Source: JAVVHH01 sp964613945 (GTDB lineage Bacteria > Pseudomonadota > Alphaproteobacteria > Acetobacterales > Acetobacteraceae). From it: 64,000 bases of DNA. Below are positions 36,845-46,149 of this stretch, piece by piece. Under the pieces are notes generated by a model. That model worked only from the letters and a program-made list of their open reading frames with translations. It had not been told where the DNA came from and ran no database searches. The DNA lies in the NCBI GenBank assembly GCA_964613945.1, contig CAZTJC010000017.1, positions 1-64,000 on the forward strand, given 5' to 3'. The position numbers and the translations under genes are program-made. Numbering within the stretch: the first letter of the stretch is position 1; each line of letters begins with the position of its first letter.

Positions 36845-38455
36845 ATGTGGAGCCGACGCAACGCCCTTCTTGCCATCCCGGCCGCGCTCGCGACCGCCAC
36901 CCTGCCGCGCGATACCTCGGCCGCACCGGAAACCGTGCTGCGCGTGGCATGCACCTTCGCGGACATCCCGCTCACCAGCGGCCAGGCCAGCCAGGGTGCC
37001 GAGGGCCAGCGCTTCATCGGCTATCAACTCTACGACGCGCTCATCAATTGGGACCTATCGCGGGCCGAGGTAGTGGCCACCCTCCGCCCCGGCCTGGCCA
37101 CCTCCTGGTCGGTCGATGCTGCGACCAAGACCGTTTGGACCTTTGTGTTGCGCCGGGGTGTCCGCTTTCACGACGGCAGCCCGTTGGATGCCGATGCGGT
37201 CGTATTCAACATGGCCAAACTGATGAACAAGGACGCGCCGCAGTTCGACCCCGCCCAGGCCGCCCAAGGCGCGGCGTACGTCGCCCCGATCAAATCGGTT
37301 CGCAAGATCGACGAGTTCACCGTCGAGATGACGGCCAAACGCGCCGACGCCGTCATCCCCTATCAGATCGCCAACATCAGCATGTCCGGTCCCGCTAACT
37401 GGGAGCGGCTCGGCCGGGATTGGAGCCGCGTCGCCAACCAGCCCGCCGGAACCGGGCCCTGGAAGCTGGACCGCCTGGTCCCGCGCACGCGCGCCGAGTT
37501 GGTCCGCAATGCCGACTACTGGGATCCGGCACGGATCCCGAAAGTCGACCGGCAGATTCTGCTTCCGGTGCCCGATCCCAACACGCGCGTCTCCGCCCTG
37601 CTCTCCGGTCAGGTCGACTGGATCGAGGCGCCACCGCCTGACACGCTCGACCGGCTCCGCTCCTCCGGCATGCAGGTGCTGACCAACAAATATCCGCATA
37701 TCTGGCCCTATATCCTCAGCTACGAGGATGGTTCGCCCATGCTCGACCTCCGCGTCCGCAAGGCCGTCAACCTGGCGATCGACCGCGACGGCATCGTCGA
37801 ACTGCTCGGCGGGACCGCGATGCCGGCCAAGGGCATGGTGTACCCAGGCCACCCCTGGTTCGGCACGCCATCCTTTGACATCAAGTTCGACCCGGCGGCG
37901 GCCAAGAAACTGCTGAGCGAGGCCGGGTACGGGCCGCAGAAGCCGCTCAATCTCCTGTTCGCCATCTCCACGGCCGGGTCCGGGCAAATGCAGCCAGGGC
38001 CGATGAACGATTTCGTCCAGCAGAACTTGGCCGACGTCGGGATCAAGCTCGAGTTCCAGGTGCTGGAGTGGGAGGCGTTGCGGGCCCGCCGGCGGGTCGG
38101 GGTCAATGCAGCCGAGAATAAGGGCGTCGTCGGCCTCAACAATAGCTGGGGGTTCTGGGATCCCGATATCGGCCTGATCAACGCGAGTTGGAGCGTGATG
38201 ACGCCGCCCTCGGGCTATAATTGGGGTCACTACTCCGATCCGGAGACCGATGCCTTGGCCGCCCAAGCCAAGACCACCTTCGACCCGGCAGAGCAAGATA
38301 AGGTGCTGGCCAAGCTGCACACCCGGCTGGTCGACCAGGCCATGTGGGTCTGGGTCGTCCATGACCTCAACCCGCGTGCACTGGCCGCTAGGGTCCATGG
38401 CTACGTCGAGGCGCAATCCTGGTTTCAGGACCTCACGTCAGTGAGCGTCGTATGA
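36845..38455 (+). CDS. Dipeptide-type periplasmic binding protein (SBP family 5)
   Basis: A 536-residue receptor with signal peptide (MWSRRNALLAIPAALATATL) followed by a family-5 domain: FIGYQLYDALINWDLSRAEV, GVRFHDGSPLDADAVVFN, VRKAVNLAIDRDGIVEL and NNSWGFWDPD. It resembles the operon B receptor. No permease or ATPase accompanies it, so it probably uses the DppBCDF-like complex of operon B. First gene of operon C; its stop overlaps the next start (ATGA). Confidence 0.9.
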   Translation: MWSRRNALLAIPAALATATLPRDTSAAPETVLRVACTFADIPLTSGQASQGAEGQRFIGYQLYDALINWDLSRAEVVATLRPGLATSWSVDAATKTVWTFVLRRGVRFHDGSPLDADAVVFNMAKLMNKDAPQFDPAQAAQGAAYVAPIKSVRKIDEFTVEMTAKRADAVIPYQIANISMSGPANWERLGRDWSRVANQPAGTGPWKLDRLVPRTRAELVRNADYWDPARIPKVDRQILLPVPDPNTRVSALLSGQVDWIEAPPPDTLDRLRSSGMQVLTNKYPHIWPYILSYEDGSPMLDLRVRKAVNLAIDRDGIVELLGGTAMPAKGMVYPGHPWFGTPSFDIKFDPAAAKKLLSEAGYGPQKPLNLLFAISTAGSGQMQPGPMNDFVQQNLADVGIKLEFQVLEWEALRARRRVGVNAAENKGVVGLNNSWGFWDPDIGLINASWSVMTPPSGYNWGHYSDPETDALAAQAKTTFDPAEQDKVLAKLHTRLVDQAMWVWVVHDLNPRALAARVHGYVEAQSWFQDLTSVSVV

Positions 38456-39870
38456 GCGGCGATCTGGCGTTCCTGTCCGCCGCGGAAGCCGGGCGGCGCA
38501 TCGCTGCGGGAACACTCTCCCCCGTGTCGTTGGTTCGGTGCATGCTGGACCGTATCGCCGCGCTTAACGATCGGCTACATATCTACATCACTGTCGTGGC
38601 CGAGGCGGCGCTGGCTGCCGCCGCTCAGGCGGAGGCCGAGATCGCCGCCGGCCATCATCGCGGCCCCCTGCACGGCGTGCCCTTCGCCGTGAAGGACAAC
38701 TACTTCACCGCTGGGATCCGCACCACCGGTGGCTCACGGCTGATGCTCGACACTGTGCCCGAAAACAGCGCCGAAGCCGTGCTGCGGCTGCAAGCGGCCG
38801 GCGCCATCCTGCTCGGCAAGCTCAACACCTGGGAATACGGCACCGGCAATGGCGGCGTGTATTTCGACCTGCCGTTTCCGCCGGCCCGCAATCCCTGGAA
38901 CCCCGATTGCTTCACCGGCGGTTCCTCCACCGGTGCGGGAGCGGCCATCGTCGCCGGATTGGCGGCGTTCACCATGGGGTCCGACACCGGGGGCTCCGTC
39001 CGTCTGCCGGCGGCCGCATGCGGCACGATCGGGTTGAAGCCGACATATGGCCGGGTCAGCCGGGCAGGGATGCTGCCGAATTGCTGGTCGCTGGACGTCG
39101 CCGGTCCGCTGTGCCGCACGACGGAGGACGCCGCCCTCGTCTTGGCCGTCCTCGCCGGGTCGGACGCGAAGGACGAGGCTACGCGAGACTTGCCGGTGCC
39201 GAACTACGATGCCGGGCGTTCTGGCGGCGTCGCGGGCTTGCGCATCGGCGTCATTCGCGGAGCCGGGGACGAGATGCCGAGCCCGGCGCAGCAGCAGGCG
39301 CTCGAGGAAGCCGCTGCATCCCTGGCCGACGCTGGAGCCGAACTGGTTCCAATCTCGTTTCCCGCCGAGCTTGCCCTGTATCGTCGGGCGATTAGCATCA
39401 TCAACTGGAGCGAAAGCTTTTCGATCCACGAGAAGGATGCGACGGAGCGGCCGCATCTAATGGGCCGGGCCTTGCGGGCGAAGATGGTGGCCGGGTCCAC
39501 CGTCCGCGCCGCCGATTATCTTGCCGCCCTCCGGCAACGTCGCTTGCTCGCTGCCGGCATCGAAGCGATGTTCGACGGCGTGGACGCGCTGTTGTTGCCC
39601 GGCACGCAAGCCGTTGCGCCGCCCTTCGAACAGGCCGAGGCGGTGGTCGACTTCACTCGTCGGAGCTGGATGGCGCCGTTCAGCCTGTCCGGTCATCCCG
39701 CGCTGACGTTTCCGGCCGGCTTCGATCCGGCCGGGATGCCCCGCAACGTGCAGCTCGCGACGCGCTGGTTCGACGAGGCAACGCTGCTGCGCTGTGCCGC
39801 TGCCCTGGAAACGTCCGGCACCTGGCCACCGCGCCATCCCGCCCTCGCATTGGAGCCGCTCCCAGCATGA
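38452..39870 (+). CDS. Amidase-signature hydrolase
   Basis: A 472-residue amidase with Lys81 (FAVKDN), Ser158 (GGSSTGAGA) and Ser182 (SDTGGSVRLP) as the triad. It shares the block FDLPFPPARNPWN with the operon A amidase, pointing to a common subfamily. Four-base overlaps on both sides couple it to the binding protein and to the AtzG-like gene. The AtzG-like partner probably belongs to this enzyme or to the next amidase. Confidence 0.88.
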   Translation: MSGDLAFLSAAEAGRRIAAGTLSPVSLVRCMLDRIAALNDRLHIYITVVAEAALAAAAQAEAEIAAGHHRGPLHGVPFAVKDNYFTAGIRTTGGSRLMLDTVPENSAEAVLRLQAAGAILLGKLNTWEYGTGNGGVYFDLPFPPARNPWNPDCFTGGSSTGAGAAIVAGLAAFTMGSDTGGSVRLPAAACGTIGLKPTYGRVSRAGMLPNCWSLDVAGPLCRTTEDAALVLAVLAGSDAKDEATRDLPVPNYDAGRSGGVAGLRIGVIRGAGDEMPSPAQQQALEEAAASLADAGAELVPISFPAELALYRRAISIINWSESFSIHEKDATERPHLMGRALRAKMVAGSTVRAADYLAALRQRRLLAAGIEAMFDGVDALLLPGTQAVAPPFEQAEAVVDFTRRSWMAPFSLSGHPALTFPAGFDPAGMPRNVQLATRWFDEATLLRCAAALETSGTWPPRHPALALEPLPA

Positions 39871-40064
39871 CCGATTTTGCAACCGACTATGCCGCCCGGC
39901 ATGGGCTGACCGACCTCCGGGCCGTCGACCCGGCCGGGTTCGCCGCCGCCCTCGTCCAGACCGCCGATGCCGGCGCCGCCATGCCTCGGCCGGCCGAGAA
40001 GGAGAGCGGTCCGGCGCCGATCTTCCGCCCTGTCCCAGGACGGGTCCGTGGAGCGATTGCCTGA
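39867..40064 (+). CDS. AtzG-like (DUF4089) small amidase-partner protein
   Basis: A 65-residue protein. Its C-terminal part (AAMPRPAEKESGPAPIFRPVP) matches the end of AtzG-type subunits, which form a GatC-like arm on AtzE-type amidases. It lies between two amidase genes and overlaps both (ATGA before, TGATG after), so stoichiometric expression with them is likely. The N-terminal half is too short and variable to judge. A similar tail is fused to the amidase at 25813-27462. Confidence 0.65.
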   Translation: MTDFATDYAARHGLTDLRAVDPAGFAAALVQTADAGAAMPRPAEKESGPAPIFRPVPGRVRGAIA

Positions 40065-41362
40065 TGAACGCGCTGACGATCGACGATCCTGCTCGTCTCG
40101 GCGCTGCGGCCGCGGCGCAAGCAATCCGAGAGGGTCGGCTCACGGCCGAGGCGCTCACCCGTGCCTGCCTCGATCGTATCGCCGCACGCGACCCGGTCGT
40201 GAAAGCCTGGTCCTACCTCGATGCTGACTACGCCTTGCGCCAGGCGCGCGAGCTCGACAAGCGTCCGTCGCAAGGACCCCTGCACGGCGTGCCGGTAGGC
40301 ATCAAGGACATGATCGACACGCGGGACATGCCGACCCAGCACAACTCACCCATCTACGTGGGCCATCGCCCCGGCCAGGATGCCGCCTGCGTCGAGACGC
40401 TGCGCGCGGCGGGTGCCGTGATCCTCGGCAAGACCGACACGACAGAATTCGCCGCTGCCGGCCGGCCGGCAGCGACCCGAAACCCGCACGATAGCACACG
40501 CACGGCCGGCGGCTCCTCCTCCGGTTCCGCCGCCGCCGTCGCCGATTACCAAGTCCCGCTCGCGTTCGGCACCCAGACCGGCGGCTCCACCATCCGGCCC
40601 GCTTCCTTCTGCGGCGTTCCGGCGTTCAAGCCGAGCTGGGGCGCGATCAGCCGCGAAGGGCTGAAGGTCTATTCCGTCACTTTGGACACGCTCGGTATCT
40701 ACGGTCGCGAGGTCGCCGACTTCGAGTTGGTGTGCGACGTCTTCGATGTGCACGATGACACGCCGCCGGCAGTCATCAGCGGCCGGGTCGCGATGTGCCG
40801 TTCCCCCGCCTGGGACAGTGCGGGCCCGGGCGTTTCCGAGGCGATGGAGCTTTCGGCGGACCGACTCCGCGCCGCCGGGGTCTCCGTCGAGATGCTCGAC
40901 CTGCCCGCCAGCTTCGCCCCGCTCGGCGACATGCAGCGGGTCGTCATGCATGCCGAGGGCCGCGCTGCGTTCCTCAATTTGGCTCGTGCCCACGGGCATG
41001 CTCTCCACGATGATTTTCACTCCCGGGTCGAGAATCGCGACGGCATCACTCGCGCCCAGCTTCTCGCCGCCTACGACCGCGCCGCGTCCTGCCGCGTCGA
41101 GTTCGATGTGCTGGCCGGGTCGTATGACGCCGTGCTGACGCCCAGCGCCCCAGGCGAGGCGCCGGTCGGCAGCAAGCCCGGCAATGCCGTGTTCAATCGC
41201 ATGTGGACCCTGTTACACGTGCCCTGCGTCAATCTTCCCTGTATCACCGGCCCGGCCGGGATGCCGATTGGCGTGACGCTGACCGCGCCACGTTTCACGG
41301 ACCGCTCGCTCCTCCGCGCCGCAGCCCAGTGGGCCCCGGTGATCGCCGGGGATGCCGGGTGA
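40064..41362 (+). CDS. Amidase-signature hydrolase
   Basis: A 432-residue amidase. Triad Lys81 (VGIKDM), Ser151 (AGGSSSGS) and Ser175 (TQTGGSTIRP). The start at 40064 overlaps the AtzG-like stop (TGATG); the longer frame from 39794 is spurious. Its sequence (DTRDMPTQHNSPIY) is close to the operon B amidase (ETRDLPTAMNSPIY), so operons B and C contain related enzymes. Last gene of operon C. Confidence 0.88.
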   Translation: MNALTIDDPARLGAAAAAQAIREGRLTAEALTRACLDRIAARDPVVKAWSYLDADYALRQARELDKRPSQGPLHGVPVGIKDMIDTRDMPTQHNSPIYVGHRPGQDAACVETLRAAGAVILGKTDTTEFAAAGRPAATRNPHDSTRTAGGSSSGSAAAVADYQVPLAFGTQTGGSTIRPASFCGVPAFKPSWGAISREGLKVYSVTLDTLGIYGREVADFELVCDVFDVHDDTPPAVISGRVAMCRSPAWDSAGPGVSEAMELSADRLRAAGVSVEMLDLPASFAPLGDMQRVVMHAEGRAAFLNLARAHGHALHDDFHSRVENRDGITRAQLLAAYDRAASCRVEFDVLAGSYDAVLTPSAPGEAPVGSKPGNAVFNRMWTLLHVPCVNLPCITGPAGMPIGVTLTAPRFTDRSLLRAAAQWAPVIAGDAG

Positions 41363-41500
41363 GGGGGCTCGGACAGGCAAGAGCCAGTCTGGTCGCAGTG
41401 CCGCCCAAAGCCGTGAATGATGGGAAGGCTGATCGTTGTGCTCGTTTCGAAGAAATTCAGCCGTATCGTTTCAGAATTCACCCCGGCTCTTTTAAACACG

Positions 41501-43099
41501 TCAAGTGACAGGCCGTACGTTCCAGAACGTCGCGAAACCGTCGTTCAGACCGGCGATTTGGTCCCGCCGATAAGCCGTGGGCTGCAGGAAGGCGCCGATC
41601 GGGTAGTAGGGCACATCCTCGAAGGCCTGGGCCTGGATGTCGCGGCAGATCGCCTGTTGTGCGGCTAAGTCGGGGGCGGCCAGCCATGCCGTGCGCAACG
41701 CCTCGATCCGGGGCGAACTCGGCCAGCCCGGCGCCGCCGCTTCGCCGTTTCCACGCAGCGAGATGTGCACGGCCGGGTTTAGCCAATCGAGCCCGACCCA
41801 GTTGGTGACGTAGGCGCTCCAGCCGCCGCCGTCGGCCGGCCCTTTCTGCGTCCGCCGCGACAGCATGGCGTTGAATTCGATCGAGTAGGGCTCCACCGTC
41901 ATGCCGCAGCGCTGCAGCATCTCGGTGGCCACCGCGCCCAGCGCGGCGAGCGTCGGCGAGGTCGAGGGGATCAGCAGCGCCACCGTCTCGCCGCGATAGC
42001 CGGCGTCGTGTAGCAGCGCCTTGGCCCGCTCGGTGCTCCGCGGCGAGGTCAGCACGCCGATGCCGCTATCGGACGCCATCGGCGTGCCCGGCCCGAAGAA
42101 GCCGAGCGGATTACGGATCAGCCCATCGTTCTCCGTGCCGACGACCGTCTGCATGAAGGCGGTCTGATCAATCGCTGCCCACAGTGCGCGACGGATCGCC
42201 GGGTTGTCGAACGGCTTCTGCAGTTCGTTGAGGCGGAGCATGTTGACGAAGCCGGTCTGGTCCTTGACCGCGACCTCGACGTTGCGCGCCCGCCGTAGCA
42301 GCGGCAGCTGGTCGGCATAGGCGTATTCCTGCCACGCCGCTTCGCCGTTGATGGTCGCGTTGGAAACGGTCGCCGGGTCCGGGATGTAAGCCCATTCGAC
42401 GCGGTCGAAATGAGCCGGTTTCGGCCCGGCCGTCCACCCGGTCGGGGTATCGGCCGGTCGCGGCACGTAGCCGTCGAATTTGGCATAGACGTTCAGCGAG
42501 CCCGGCACCCGCTCGGCAGCGACGTAACGGAACGGCCCGCTGCCCACCATTTCGGTCAGTGCCTTGAATGGGTCGGTCAGGGCCAGCCGTTCCGGCATCA
42601 TGGCGCACATTGGCACCCCCGCTTTGCCCAGTGCGAGCGGCAGCAGCGGGAACGGCGCTTTCAGCCGGAACCGGATGGTGCGGTCGTCGGGGGCGGACAG
42701 CTCGTCCGTCGCGTCCATCAGCGTGCCGCCGAACGGGTCCCGCTTGGCCCAGCGGCGGATGCTGGCCACGCAGTCGCGCGCCAGCACCTTGCTGCCGTCG
42801 TGGAAGAGCAATCCCTCGCGCAAGACGAGATCCCACCGCCTGCCGTCATCTTCGACGTGTTGGCTTGCGAGCATCTGAAGTTGCGGCTGGAACTGCGCAT
42901 CCATGCCGTAGAGCGTGTCGAACACCATGTAGCCGTGGTTGCGGCTGGTGTAGGCGGTCGTTGCCACGGGATCGAGCACGACCAGGTCCTGTTGCGGTGA
43001 GAAGCGCAACGTCGTTTGTGCTGCAGCGCGAACGATCGTGGGGCACGCGAGCGCACCGGCGGTTCCGGCCAGCACGGCGCGGCGGGTCAGGTTGAGCAT
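41501..43099 (-). CDS. Dipeptide-type periplasmic binding protein (SBP family 5), orphan
   Basis: A 532-residue receptor starting MLNLTRRAVLAGTAGALACP with a twin-arginine-like signal. A near-perfect Shine-Dalgarno (GGAGGT) precedes the ATG at 43099; the longer frame is false. Family-5 features are RFSPQQDLVVLDPVATTAYT, GLLFHDGSKVLARDCVASI and NPAIRRALWAAIDQTAF. No transporter genes adjoin it. It is divergent from a TrzN/AtzA-type amidohydrolase 94 bases away, so the ligand may be that enzyme's substrate. Confidence 0.9.
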   Translation of the reverse strand: MLNLTRRAVLAGTAGALACPTIVRAAAQTTLRFSPQQDLVVLDPVATTAYTSRNHGYMVFDTLYGMDAQFQPQLQMLASQHVEDDGRRWDLVLREGLLFHDGSKVLARDCVASIRRWAKRDPFGGTLMDATDELSAPDDRTIRFRLKAPFPLLPLALGKAGVPMCAMMPERLALTDPFKALTEMVGSGPFRYVAAERVPGSLNVYAKFDGYVPRPADTPTGWTAGPKPAHFDRVEWAYIPDPATVSNATINGEAAWQEYAYADQLPLLRRARNVEVAVKDQTGFVNMLRLNELQKPFDNPAIRRALWAAIDQTAFMQTVVGTENDGLIRNPLGFFGPGTPMASDSGIGVLTSPRSTERAKALLHDAGYRGETVALLIPSTSPTLAALGAVATEMLQRCGMTVEPYSIEFNAMLSRRTQKGPADGGGWSAYVTNWVGLDWLNPAVHISLRGNGEAAAPGWPSSPRIEALRTAWLAAPDLAAQQAICRDIQAQAFEDVPYYPIGAFLQPTAYRRDQIAGLNDGFATFWNVRPVT

Positions 43100-43120
43100 G
43101 ATCACCTCCGTCGTGAACAA

Positions 43121-43137
43121 TGCAATCGTTACGCCAG
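43121..43137 (-). promoter_or_regulatory. Sigma-54-like -24/-12 element for the 43099 binding protein
   Basis: On the minus strand CTGGCGTAACGATTGCA has TGGC and TTGCA at GG-N10-GC spacing. The predicted start near 43110 lies just before the GGAGGT box of the 43099 gene. The leader would be very short, so this is a tentative call. Confidence 0.4.
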
Positions 43138-43193
43138 GTTGAGCATCGCCGCGCCGACCGATACGGTTTGCCCAACCCAAAGGAGACTCCGCC

Positions 43194-44627
43194 TTGCGTC
43201 GAGTGATCAAAGCCGGCCACGTCATCGCCTTCCAGAACGGCGGCCACCGCCATCTGCGCAATGGGGTCGTGGTGTGCGAGGATGACCGCATCGCCCACGT
43301 CGGGCACGGTTTCGAGGGCGAGGCGGACGAGATCGTCGAGGCACCCGGCAAGGTGCTGACGCCGGGCCTGATCAACACGCACGTGCATCTGAGCGAGTCG
43401 CCGCTCGACAAGAGCTTCGTGGAGGATCGCGGCCCGCGGCAATTCTATCTTTCCGGCCTGTTCGAGTTCCTCACTGCCCGCAACATCTCGATCACCGACG
43501 CGATGCGCCGCGACTGCATCGCCTACTCGATCCCCGAGCTGATCCGCACCGGCACCACCACCGTGATGGAGATCGGCACGCGGGGGCACGACGTGATGGA
43601 GCTCGCGGGACGCGCCGGGTTGCGCGCCTATATCGCGCAATCCTACCGGTCCGGCCGCTGGTTCACCGACGACGGCCGCACCGTGAAATACGAGTGGCAG
43701 GAAGATGACGGCGCCGCCGCGCTCGAGGCCGCGGTGAAGTTCGTCCGCGACCATGACGGCGCGATGAACGGGCGCATCCGGGGCTATCTCTCGCCGTCCC
43801 AGGTCGACACCTGCTCCGAAGCGCTGCTCCGCCGCACCCGTGCGATCGCCGATGAAATGCGCGTGCCCCTCGCGCTGCACACCTCACAATCGGTGCCCGA
43901 ATTTCTCGAAATGACCCGGCGTCACGGCTGCACGCCCATCGAATGGCTGCGCTCGATCGGGTTCCTCGGGCCGGACGTCATCCTCGGCCACGCCATCATG
44001 CCCGGCGGCTCGTCATGGACGAACTACCATGCCGACGACATCGGCATCTTGGCCGACACGGCCACCAACGTGGCGCACGCGGTCTGGGTGTTCGCGCGCC
44101 GCGGCATCGCGATGGAGAGCTTCGCGCGCTACCTCGAACGCGGGGTCAACATGACGATGGCGACCGACACCTGCCCGCAGAGCATGATCGAGGCACTGCG
44201 GTGGACCGCGGTGGTCAGCAAAATCGTCGACCGGCGGACCGAGATCGCGACCGCCGCCGACGTGTTCAACGCCGCAACGCTTGGCGGTGCCAAGGCGCTG
44301 GGGCGCGACGATCTCGGCCGTATCGCGCCCGGCGCCAAGGCGGACATGCTCCTCTGGCATGGGCAGAGCCTGTTCATGACCCCGCTGCGCGATCCCGTCC
44401 GTAATATCGTGTATTCGGCCCAGAGCGAGGATCTCGATGCCTCGATGGTAGATGGCGAGTGGATCATGCGCGATGGCGTCGTGCCGGGTCAGGACCTGCC
44501 GGCGCTAGCCGCGGCCGTTCAGCGGGCAGCCGAAACCATGTGGGCCGGTACGCCGAATGGGGACTGGAACAAGCGCACCATCGACCAACTCTCGCCGGAA
44601 AGCTTCGCCGAGTGGCGGGCGCTATAG
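43194..44627 (+). CDS. TrzN/AtzA-type amidohydrolase (aminohydrolase/deaminase), TTG start
   Basis: A 477-residue metal-dependent hydrolase with the ATZ/TRZ pattern: HxH in INTHVHLSES (63, 65), His in LALHTSQS, His in ILGHAIMPGG and Asp in TMATDTCP. It starts at a TTG 8 bases after AGGAG. Family members hydrolyse C-N or C-Cl bonds of triazines, guanine or related amidines. The substrate is unknown, but the neighbours (receptors and amidases) fit an N-rich compound. Confidence 0.87.
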   Translation: MRRVIKAGHVIAFQNGGHRHLRNGVVVCEDDRIAHVGHGFEGEADEIVEAPGKVLTPGLINTHVHLSESPLDKSFVEDRGPRQFYLSGLFEFLTARNISITDAMRRDCIAYSIPELIRTGTTTVMEIGTRGHDVMELAGRAGLRAYIAQSYRSGRWFTDDGRTVKYEWQEDDGAAALEAAVKFVRDHDGAMNGRIRGYLSPSQVDTCSEALLRRTRAIADEMRVPLALHTSQSVPEFLEMTRRHGCTPIEWLRSIGFLGPDVILGHAIMPGGSSWTNYHADDIGILADTATNVAHAVWVFARRGIAMESFARYLERGVNMTMATDTCPQSMIEALRWTAVVSKIVDRRTEIATAADVFNAATLGGAKALGRDDLGRIAPGAKADMLLWHGQSLFMTPLRDPVRNIVYSAQSEDLDASMVDGEWIMRDGVVPGQDLPALAAAVQRAAETMWAGTPNGDWNKRTIDQLSPESFAEWRAL

Positions 44628-44773
44628 CCGAGCAGGCGGTTTACCGAAGCGGGCTGACCGTCGGCATCGAACCATCGAGCTCGGGCGGTAGAACGGCATG
44701 TGTTTCGTCGGATCGATGTCGCCGGTGTAGAAGTGCTTCACATGCGGCAGCAATGCCTTGGAGAGCTGACGCC

Positions 44774-45466
44774 GTGTTCAAGCACCGCCGGTTCCCGACC
44801 GAGGTGATCCTCGTGTGCATGCGCTGGTGTTTGCAAATGCGGTATCAGCTACCGCGACCTGGCCGAGATGATGCAGGAGCGCGGTGTCATGGTGGACCAA
44901 ACCACCATCTTTCGACGGGTGCAGCGCTACACGCCGGAGATCGATAAGCCGGTTCGCTGGCATCAAGGCTATTGTTCGCCGTCCTGGTGGGTCAATGAAT
45001 CTATGTGCGCGTCGGTGGCGCGTAGAAATACCTGTTCCGTGCCGTCGACAGGATGGGGCGGCTGATCGACTTCATGCTGTCAAATCGGAGAAACACGCGC
45101 GCGGCACACCGCTTTCTCGCTAAGGCGCTGAAGACGATGCGGAACTGGCCACCGGTCGCTACCACGACGGACAAGCTTGGCTCCTACCAGAAAGCGATCC
45201 GGCGGCTACAGCGCGACGGTCATCTTTCGGAGATGTAACGCACAGAACGTCGAAATACCTGAATGACATCATCAAGGCCGACCATGGCGCGCTGAGGCAA
45301 GTGATCCGGCCAGCGCGTGTGTTCCAGACGATGAAAACGGCATATGCGACCATCCAAGAGCTTTGAGATCATGCGCATGATTCGTCGCGGCCACTGCATC
45401 CTGCGAGAGCTTGGTGTCACAGGCGAGGTCGGCTTCATCAACAAGCTGTTCGGACTGCCTGCATAG
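44774..45466 (+). pseudogene. IS6-family transposase relic with frameshifts and stops
   Basis: Pieces of an IS6/IS26-type DDE transposase follow in order but in different frames: FKHRRFPTEVILVCMRW, then SYRDLAEMMQERGVMVD, GRLIDFMLSNRRNTRAAHRF, TTDKLGSYQKAIRRLQRDG, then RTSKYLNDIIKADHGAL and a C-terminus FINKLFGLPA at 45466. At least two frameshifts and internal stops make it inactive. The 100 bases before it hold an unidentified coding-like scrap on the minus strand. Confidence 0.8.
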
Positions 45467-45559
45467 TGGCGCCGATCACAAGGCCGAAACGCGTCCGTCA
45501 GGACTTAATGCAACAGAGCCGGCACGATTGATGTCTCATCGCTGCTTGAGGGTGCCTCT

Positions 45560-46045
45560 TTGCCGTTCAAGGCTAATGCCGACCGCAGCCACCACATTTC
45601 CAAGCAGCAGCTTCGGCTCACGAACTTGGCCGCCTACGATGCTGGGTTGTGTCAGCGCGGTAGCTTGACGGTCTAGTTCACGCAGGAGGCGATTGCGGCC
45701 TGGAAGGCCGAACTAAGGACCACGCGTGGCGGACAGCCCCACTACTTTGACCTGGCTATCGCGACGGCGCCGACACTTCCTACGACTGAGATCGGCGGTA
45801 ACGAAGTGCGACCGCCATCTGCGAGCGCTCAGGGAATGAGGCCGCATGTGTTGTCCGGCGGCGTCCGGCTATAGCTGGCGCACCCTGGTCGAGGCCGACA
45901 TCACTCGGTTCAAGCGGGTGATCGGCGACGGGCTACGTTCCCGCACGGACCGGCGTCAAGCGACCGAGGTGGTCATCGCCGTCGATGCGCTAAACGGCAT
46001 GCTGGATCTGGGACGCCCGGAGTATGTCCAAGCCGTATCAGGCAG
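45560..46045 (+). pseudogene. IS5-family transposase relic lacking its middle
   Basis: Begins LPFKANADRSHHISKQQLRL with the ATG changed to TTG. It continues to the N-terminal block with a stop (TGG to TAG) just before FTQEAIAAWKAEL, and on to TTRGGQPHYFDLAIATA. It then jumps to the C-terminal block (ASGYSWRTLVEADITRFKRV, GDGLRSRTDRRQATEVV, LGRPEYVQ). The catalytic centre is missing, much as in the 18395-18841 relic. Confidence 0.75.
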
Positions 46046-46149
46046 GCGGTCGGATGGGCATCCGTGCGGCGAAATCGCCGGGCTGTGCAATGTAGTCTAC
46101 CGACGTTGGACCTGCTTAGTTCCATGATGACGCGCAAAGGAGTTCACCC

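Noticed and set aside
37055..38416. 453-codon minus-strand frame opposite the operon C receptor
   Set aside because: No similarity to known proteins, while the plus frame is a full family-5 receptor with signal peptide.
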